Translations under genes and position numbers: made by a program
Shown here: positions 57,999 to 64,000 of the stretch, piece by piece
How positions within the stretch are numbered: position 1 is the first letter of the stretch
Layout: every line of letters begins with the position of its first letter
Notes under the pieces: generated by a model
The model's input: the letters and a program-made list of their open reading frames with translations, nothing else
What the model was told of the DNA's origin: nothing
The model's database searches: none
NCBI GenBank assembly: GCA_029844215.1
Contig: CM056724.1
Span: forward strand, 84,339,093 to 84,403,092
DNA length: 64,000 nt
Direction: 5' to 3'
DNA from: Przewalskia tangutica
Taxonomy: Eukaryota > Streptophyta > Magnoliopsida > Solanales > Solanaceae

Positions 57999-58560
57999 GG
58001 TCGTCTTGAGATTAAAGATTCGCTTTTATGTTTGACTTTTATCGAGTAGTAGTATACGTGGATTTATTTGTGTGATAAGTCCGTGGGTAGTGTGAGATGG
58101 AAGTGGTAGCTTTCATGATGTGAATTGGTAAGATTGTTCGGATCGGGAACAAGAGTTTGGCGCGATTGGGGTCGGGTTGAGGACCATTTGCGGGTCAACC
58201 CGTAACCCGGTTTGGGGTCAGTTCTGGGTGGTCCCGCCAGGTGGTAGGGTCATGAGGATGCTAGGCCCAAGTTTGTATGATCATCGTATGAGTTCGTGGA
58301 CGCGTTCGACCGAAGCGGTTCGTAAAGGCCGGAATGGCCTTAAGGAAGTTTGAGGTTAGTAAGATGACCAAGTTTGGAGGTAGTGACTCCAGAGATTTTC
58401 GGGAACGGAAGTAATGACTGAAGTATGGTACGTACTGGGAGAGTCCAAGCGTTCGAGAAGGGCACGACGAGTAAGGAAAGAAGAGGACGTATGTTATATC
58501 GTGCCGTCGTGGCATTGGCAACTTGTTAGAGGAACTTTATCGTTATTCGACTTGAGAAGG
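57999..58560 (+). other. P4 internal non-coding region
   Basis: It aligns with the region after gag in N2 and P2, including GGGTTGAGG/GCGGGTCAACCCG near 58170-58200 and GCTAGGCCCAAGTTT near 58261. The integrase remnant is absent: the sequences that flank it in P2 are separated here by only about 60 bases (58310-58370). Confidence 0.6.
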
Positions 58561-58592
58561 AACATTCGGGACGAATGTTTCGGAGAGGAGAA
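58561..58592 (+). promoter_or_regulatory. P4 AACATTCG hairpin and polypurine tract
   Basis: AACATTCG-GGA-CGAATGTT occupies 58561-58579, followed by GGAGAGGAGAA next to the 3' LTR. Confidence 0.87.
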
Positions 58593-61500
58593 TGTTATAC
58601 CCGTAGTTGCGGTATGTATGTGAGGACGACGCATTTGAGAGTACAGTGAAATTTTGAAAAGAAAGAAAGATGTGAGTTTTCACTGGAAAAGTTTCCGGTT
58701 ATTTGTGAAGAAAAGGTTCGTTAATGGGAATTGGATTCCCGTGATTTGGTATTTGGACTTCATAGATTATATTAGAATTTTGAGATTTTATTTTGGAAAT
58801 GGTCACGTGGGCCCACGGAGAAATTTACTGGTTTTGTGGGCCCGCTTTGTTTTGAGATTTCGGTATTTTGGATATTTTCTGAAGACGAAATATTCTGGGC
58901 GAAGAGGGGGGCGACCCGTGTCACCCCCAAGTGGCACCCTTGGCCGAAATATTTATTTTGCACAACCACCGCATAGGGTCGTTTTTCGACGAAACGTTTT
59001 ACTAAGATTACGAAGGGAAAATTCCGGCTATGTCATTTAGTATTTTTGCGAATTTTTCCGAGAGGCGAACGTTTTGGACCAACGAGGGCAACACTTGGCA
59101 CCCTCTCGCCGTTGGTGGACTGAAAGGCTAGGTAGAATTGATGGGCAAGTTGTGGTAGATATTTGTGTAGATATTTGTGAGGATTTGTGGAGTAGGGTTA
59201 GGGTGCACTTGGCTTGATCTTGGCCTTACACTTGTGTAGCACTTGGCTAGATCTTGGCCATTGTTGCCTTTGGCTTTGCTATAAATACCACTCCTTGTGA
59301 AGACTTATTCATTCACTCTCACTTTGTCTAAGTCTTGAAATCCTCCTCTCCTTGTTGTTGCTCTCGCCCAACTCCCTTCTCCCCTTAGAAAGAGGCCCTT
59401 GGCCGAGAACACCCCTTCCCTAGCCTTGTTGTGCTAGCCGAGCCTACCCCTTGGTAGAAAGTTGTCTTCCAAGTATTGTTATAATGCCCAAAATACCTTA
59501 GCCTTGTACCTTGTAGTATTCCAAAGATACCTCTATACGTAGAGCCGGAAATACTACCTTTTGTCCCTTTGGTCTCAAACCAAACCCTAAAGAAAATCTT
59601 CATTGTTGGTGGAAGTATTTAGGTAGAAGTTGGTTAGAACTTCTAAGGGTTGTTTGGAGCGACGGAGTAGAGCTAAACGTTGCTAAGGATCGACATTTAA
59701 CTTGGATAATTTTGGGCTTATCGAGGTAATTATCTTGTCCTCTATTGTAATTGGAAATTACATGTTTGTTAGAGTATATAGTTGAAGTATACTATATATG
59801 GAACTATACTTTGTATTCGCAATGTCTTTTGACTTAAGCTGAAGAATAAAGAATCGAATCGAATCGTATTTACATAGATCGTATTGCGGTAGACTTGTGT
59901 AGTATCGAGTAGAATTGTACACGTCCGGTTAGGCGTGTAAACCCCTGGTTGGCTTGGTAGCCGCCTCGATAGAGAGAGATTTACTGTTGCGGGGAGGTCG
60001 CCTGAATTTTCTATAGAAAGATAGAAAATTGTGTTTTGGGGTTAATAGACGTTTGTGACCTTTATAGGTGAAAGTACTAGGAGTAGCGTATTCTACTCGA
60101 GGAGTGGAAAGGGCTAGCAAGGTTGTAGTACTTGGAGCATTTTGCTTATTGTCGATAAATCGTCGAGGTATGTGAACCTCTTCCTATCTTTTCTAGCATG
60201 ATTGTTGTGAACTATGTAGCACGCATACGTGTGCTAAGTGATTGGTTGGTTTAAAACATAGGGTGTTATAATAGCTTTATGGGAAGTTAGTTATAACGAC
60301 CTTATGTAAGTGAAAATGGTTTACCGATGTTAGAAGTTAAGAGACTTGATCTTATAAGATAAGAGACTTAACTTATTTGTTTTAATGTGGATGTTTGTGT
60401 GAAACCTCATTCGTGAGTAATGAGTACTTGGTTATTAAAGGGATAATGATTGACTGATTTCGGGAAGCAGAATGTGTAACGACAGACCACTGCAGCGTTA
60501 ATACAGGAAAATGTATTGAATAATGATGTGTTGTATTAAAACCAAGAGAAACCTCCATCCGCATGTAAGCTAAGATGAGACAAAATGATATTACATTTTC
60601 TAGATCATGGTTTGTAATAAGATCGTTATAAACAAGAATAAACTACTCACGTATATGACATATGTTACTCCATTGTTATAAAAGGAATCAGTGATTAAGT
60701 TTGGGGAACTATGAAACCATTTGAAAATGAGAAGCTTGAGTAATTGAAACTAGGCAAACCGGAACTTAGGAAAAGAATGTTGTTACTTGATTTTGAAAAG
60801 GAAGGTGGGTTGGTCATTCTAATACTACGGTATCGGTGACTTTTATAAAAGAAATGGATCTCTTTTAAAAAGAACTTAACGTATGTAGTACTTTGGGGTT
60901 AAAACCCGGACTTTGGCATAAAATGAAAGTACTTTGAGTTGTGTGAAACTTGCCTATGCTTGTTGTTGTGAAACTTGCCTATGCTTGTTGTTGTGAAACT
61001 TGCCTATGCTTGTGATGATAGCCTTTATTGTACAAGCGTTGTGTTTCTGTGTTACCGCGTCTCTCGATAGAGGGTCGGTTGACCGTTGAGAACTTACTTG
61101 GATGTCTTGCGTGACGGAGAAATTCCACGGGTACGTTCCTGTTGATAGTATTATTGTTGTTAATCGCTTTGGACATACTGACACGATGCGTAGCGCACGG
61201 GTATGCTTCCATTTTTGGTTAAGGTCTTGTGGTTAATCGCTTTGGATATACTGACACGATGCGTAGCGCACGCATGTTTCATTTCGATTATCGCCGTGAT
61301 TTCCTTTTGACATACCGACACGATGCGTAGCGCACGGGTATCGTCCATTTGGAAAGTTGTCTTATTGTTTCTTCTGGACATACCGACACAATGCGTAGCG
61401 CGGGTATGCTTCCATTTGGATTGTCTTGTTATTGAGGTCACATGGACATGTCTACACCGATGCGCAGAATTCCGGGCATGTGGCCGGGACATTGGTACTA

Positions 61501-62115
61501 TTGTTGCATCATGGACATGTCTACACCGATGCAAGATTCGGCACGCGCCATAACGCGAACTCGATTGATGTGGGCGTGAGACCCATAGTTATATTGGAGT
61601 GATGATCGCTTTATGTTGTGAATCAGAGTTTGGTTATCATACATGTCTCCCGCTTTATATAGACTAGTATGATTTCATTCTGATATTGCAGATTTCACAT
61701 ACTTGGTACTGTATCGACCTTTCTGGCCGCGTTCATGCCGCAGTAGAGGTACATCGGCCGTGGTTCCTCGCTCATAGGATCACGATTCAGCGCATTTGAA
61801 GCTCCGTTTCTCCGAGGCTTATCTTTGCAGTGTGTTCCTCGAGTTGTAGGTTCTTGTACATTCGTGGTATGGCGGGCCTCGTCCGTCATAGTCATTGTAT
61901 ATCTTAAGTGCAGTAGTACCGCTTGTGGCGGGGTTGTAAAAGGATTAAACTGTTCAGGTTTTATGTATATACTGAAGGCAACTGTTTTGGTTGGGGTGTT
62001 TATTCATTTATGTCTTGTTAAATGAGTCTTGTTTTGTGTTCCGCTGATGTTCTCTGATGTGTGTATCACTAGGGTGCCTGTGGTAAGGCACGATGCGCCC
62101 CGAACGGGTCGCATG
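58593..62115 (+). mobile_element. P4 3' LTR
   Basis: Starts TGTTATACCCGTAGTTGC at 58593. It matches the 5' LTR throughout: block A (58790-58928), block B (58941-59105), TATA (59280-59287), the 25-bp repeat (60945-61015) and the 70-73-bp repeat (61171-61440). The exact 3' end is uncertain by a few bases because the expected GTTACA is replaced by GCATG. Confidence 0.9.
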
Positions 62116-62480
62116 CATTCCTCCGAGCCGCCGTAACTTCTTCTAGACGAGCTTTACCTATCCATCTGCTGGAACAAGCTCGATCCAACTATCTGAACCT
62201 TGCCAACATCGAACCAATCGGCCGCAACTTACACTTCTGCCCTACAAGGCTTCGTGGCGACATCCGAACACCGGAATGGTAGCTTAAACGCCTCCTCCAC
62301 GAGACAACAATCCTCACAACTACCCCGAAATCCACACACCGCCCGAGGGCGAATGCGACTCGAGACTCACTGAGTCCTTAACCCCGCTGGTAAAACTTCC
62401 GAAACAAAACAGCCGTAACACAGGCTCCACTGTCGCCATAAGGTGCACGAGGCACCCCGTGCAGCCTTACAACCTTTCGA
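62116..62480 (-). pseudogene. M3 integrase remnant, second part
   Basis: The complement aligns with P3 37126-37490 and P2 45576-45930. It runs from the CACCCCGTGCAGCCTTACAA segment (62450-62472), equal to the VRLHGVP-encoding start, to the part before the P4 insertion. Several stops and shifts are present. With 53563-53642 it makes up the remnant seen uninterrupted in P2. Confidence 0.65.
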
Positions 62481-63024
62481 TAAATCAACATCGCTGAGTG
62501 AACGGTCCCGATCAAGAACACGATGAGCTGCCCCATCGACCGACCACCGGTCGAACGCATCCACGAACTCAGACGCTGGTTAACTAAACTTGACCTAACA
62601 CCTCGTGACCCTTCCACAAGCGGGACCACCACAACCGCACTTCACCACCAAACATGCCGCGGGTTGACTCCGCAACGTGGCCTCAACCCGACCCGGCAAG
62701 CGCAAAATACTATCTCCCGAAGGAACAATTTTACTAAACATGTTACGAAAACCTAGCGGTCTTCTTAGCTCAACTACCCTCTTTCATTTCATACCACTTG
62801 GGACCTATCCCAAACATAGCTCACGTGCACTATGCACTCCGATAAGGATCAAACATAACACTACACCTTTACTCGAGATGGCCTTACTTCTAAGGTGCAG
62901 ACGTATAACACTCTAAGGCTCACACCTTCTCTATCCCCAAAATCTTACTCGGTTAACCCACCATGATTTCTAATCACAACTACCACAATCGCTATCGTAA
63001 CATAGCACTTAAGGTATACTCACC
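62481..63024 (-). other. M3 internal non-coding region
   Basis: The complement of the non-coding region between gag and the integrase remnant in P2 and P3; for example, the CTTAGCTCAACTACC segment near 62765 matches GGTAGTTGAGCTAAG in P2. The last stretch joins directly to gag after a deletion of the zinc-knuckle part. No coding feature was recognised. Confidence 0.55.
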
Positions 63025-63466
63025 TTGAAAGTTACCAAGGACCCCGCCGCTCGCCCTCTCCGCCGCCTTGGTTAACCCGTCGATCTCTACGTTTTTCGGC
63101 ATCGCATAAGCCCGCATACGTGCCATGCTCAAGCCCAATGAAGAATTACTCTTGCACAACCTCTCTTAGGTAGTCATCAAGACTCGCGATACATCGGTAT
63201 ACTCTCGGTAGCCAAATCCATAGCTAGTAACAGTGGTCGCCTTTCTGATCCATATTCTCTGCTCTCGGTCGGAACAAGGTTCAAATATCATGGCCGCGAG
63301 GAATCGCCGCCGTGCTAAACTTTATCGGGGCTAGTGACGTGCGAAATCCCGAATGAAGCACTACCCTAGGTAATGATTGGGCTGTGCTCGCAACCCTCGA
63401 ACTCAACTCAACTCGCAGCCTCCTCGGCCGCTTGCCCTCGGGCCCGGGTTGCCCTACGCGAGGCAT
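63025..63466 (-). pseudogene. gag: M3 gag remnant
   Basis: A start codon at 63466 (MPRVGQP) matches the gag start of P2 and P3. The capsid centre is absent, as in those copies, and the basic region (CGTCGATCTCTACG complement near 63085) follows. The zinc-knuckle end is deleted: sequence jumps near 63025 from the region equal to P2 44610 to that equal to P3 36550. The gag remnant is therefore shorter than in P2. Confidence 0.65.
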
Positions 63467-63651
63467 AACGATAAAGGAATGAATTTCGTCGAGGGTCCAA
63501 CTTACAACACAGCTCTAAGGCACGATCTCTGAGAAGAATAGAAACCAATCCTAAATATCCTATAGCCTCCTGATTATTGGTGTGGTGCACAACACACCGA
63601 TAATCAAGACTCTACTGGATACGGTCTGTAGACACTTTCCGAGGATTAACT

Positions 63652-63663
63652 GCTCTGATACCA
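63652..63663 (-). other. M3 primer-binding site (initiator tRNA-Met type)
   Basis: The minus strand reads TGGTATCAGAGC, four bases inside the 5' LTR end at 63668. Confidence 0.88.
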
Positions 63664-63667
63664 CTTT

Positions 63668-64000
63668 TGTCACGACCCGATTCCGGGCCCGTGACTGGTG
63701 CCTTACCCCGGGCACCCTAGTGATACAACATCAGAGTAATCAGCGGAACATAAAACGATACAAGACATATTATAAAATATGAAACAATAATCTGAGAAAA
63801 ACTTGCCTTTCGGCATATATATAAACAACAACTTTTTCAACATGAACAGCTTTAATCCTTTTTACAAACCCTGCCCACAACAGTACTACAGACCTCTAAG
63901 AAATGATACGACAACAATGGCGGGACAGGGCCCCGCCATACCCCTGAATGTAAACACCTACAACAACAGGGGACTATACCACTGATAAGCCTCCGGAGAA
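63668..64000 (-). mobile_element. M3 5' LTR, 3' end only (window-truncated)
   Basis: Begins TGTCACGACCCGATTCCGGG and matches the first part of the M3 3' LTR at 49585 base by base, except at CAG/CTG, CCGG and homopolymer positions. The rest lies right of the window. Confidence 0.9.

Larger units (their letters stand above)
53643..62115 (+). mobile_element. P4: complete family T element inside M3
   Basis: The 5' LTR is 53643-57174 (3532 bp), the internal region 57175-58592 (1418 bp) and the 3' LTR 58593 to about 62115 (about 3520 bp). It starts TGTTATACCCGTAGTTGC; the 5' LTR ends GGGTCGTTACA, while the 3' LTR end is disturbed (GGGTCGCATG). The flanks GATTC (53638-53642) and CATTC (62116-62120) are a plausible imperfect duplication, and M3 integrase-remnant sequence resumes at once on the right. 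The LTRs are 2.5 times as long as the internal region. It is the deepest and so the youngest layer of the stack, alongside P3. Confidence 0.9.
49585..64000 (-). mobile_element. M3: family T element in P2 3' LTR, split by P4, window-truncated
   Basis: On the minus strand the 5' LTR begins at 63668 and runs off the window, the primer site is 63652-63663, the internal region is 62116-63667 plus 53259-53642 (about 1.9 kb, split by P4), and the 3' LTR is 49585-53258. Internally it holds a gag N-terminal remnant and an integrase remnant. It is inserted against P2 in the opposite orientation. Its U3 is a composite of blocks A and B. Confidence 0.9.

Overview
The window is plant nuclear heterochromatin made entirely of nested LTR retrotransposons. 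I see no host protein gene, rRNA, tRNA gene, CRISPR array or bacterial feature. The lineages (Athila-like and Tekay/Del-like Ty3/gypsy), the primer sites matching plant initiator tRNA-Met and the multi-kb LTRs point to a flowering plant, most likely a eudicot with a large repeat-rich genome. I cannot name the species.

Two families account for the DNA. AE1 is an Athila-like element on the minus strand (from 2761, with coding parts at 5165-6860 and 17483-19329, continuing beyond the window). It has a DD35E integrase, RNase H, reverse transcriptase and a DLG-type protease, all frameshifted. A solo LTR of the same family lies at 10272-11734. The second family, here called T, has 3.4-4.0 kb LTRs that begin TGTTAYACCC and end GGTCGTGACA. 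Its internal region is only 1.4-2.6 kb and carries an initiator-Met primer site, a degenerate Tekay-like gag, sometimes a scrap of integrase, and a polypurine tract preceded by an AACATTCG hairpin. No copy here encodes protease or reverse transcriptase, so family T must be mobilised in trans.

Layout: 1-2069 (Y) is a T LTR inserted in another T LTR (X, 2070-2760), which is itself inserted in the AE1 3' LTR. N1 (6866-17482, minus) splits AE1 RNase H, with a perfect 5-bp target duplication. N2 (from 19359, minus) interrupts AE1 next to the protease. P1 (from 28622, plus) sits in the N2 5' LTR. P2 (31114-49584 in this window, plus) sits in P1. P3 (32156-41515, plus, complete) sits in the P2 5' LTR. 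M3 (from 49585, minus) sits in the P2 3' LTR. P4 (53643-about 62115, plus, complete) sits inside M3. The chain AE1 > N2 > P1 > P2 > M3 > P4 is six levels deep. The missing halves of AE1, N2, P1, P2 and M3 should lie to the right of the window.

Three patterns go beyond ordinary annotation. First, family T LTRs are modular: the U3 carries promoter block A, block B or both, and a minisatellite slot at a fixed LTR position holds a different repeat in each subfamily. Second, the LTR-LTR junctions in opposite orientation make very large inverted repeats, about 3 kb per arm around 49.6 kb. Third, the two LTRs of M3 differ almost only at CAG/CTG, CCGG and homopolymers. This looks more like consensus error at methylated CHG sites than like mutation, and it warns that many frameshifts here may not be real.
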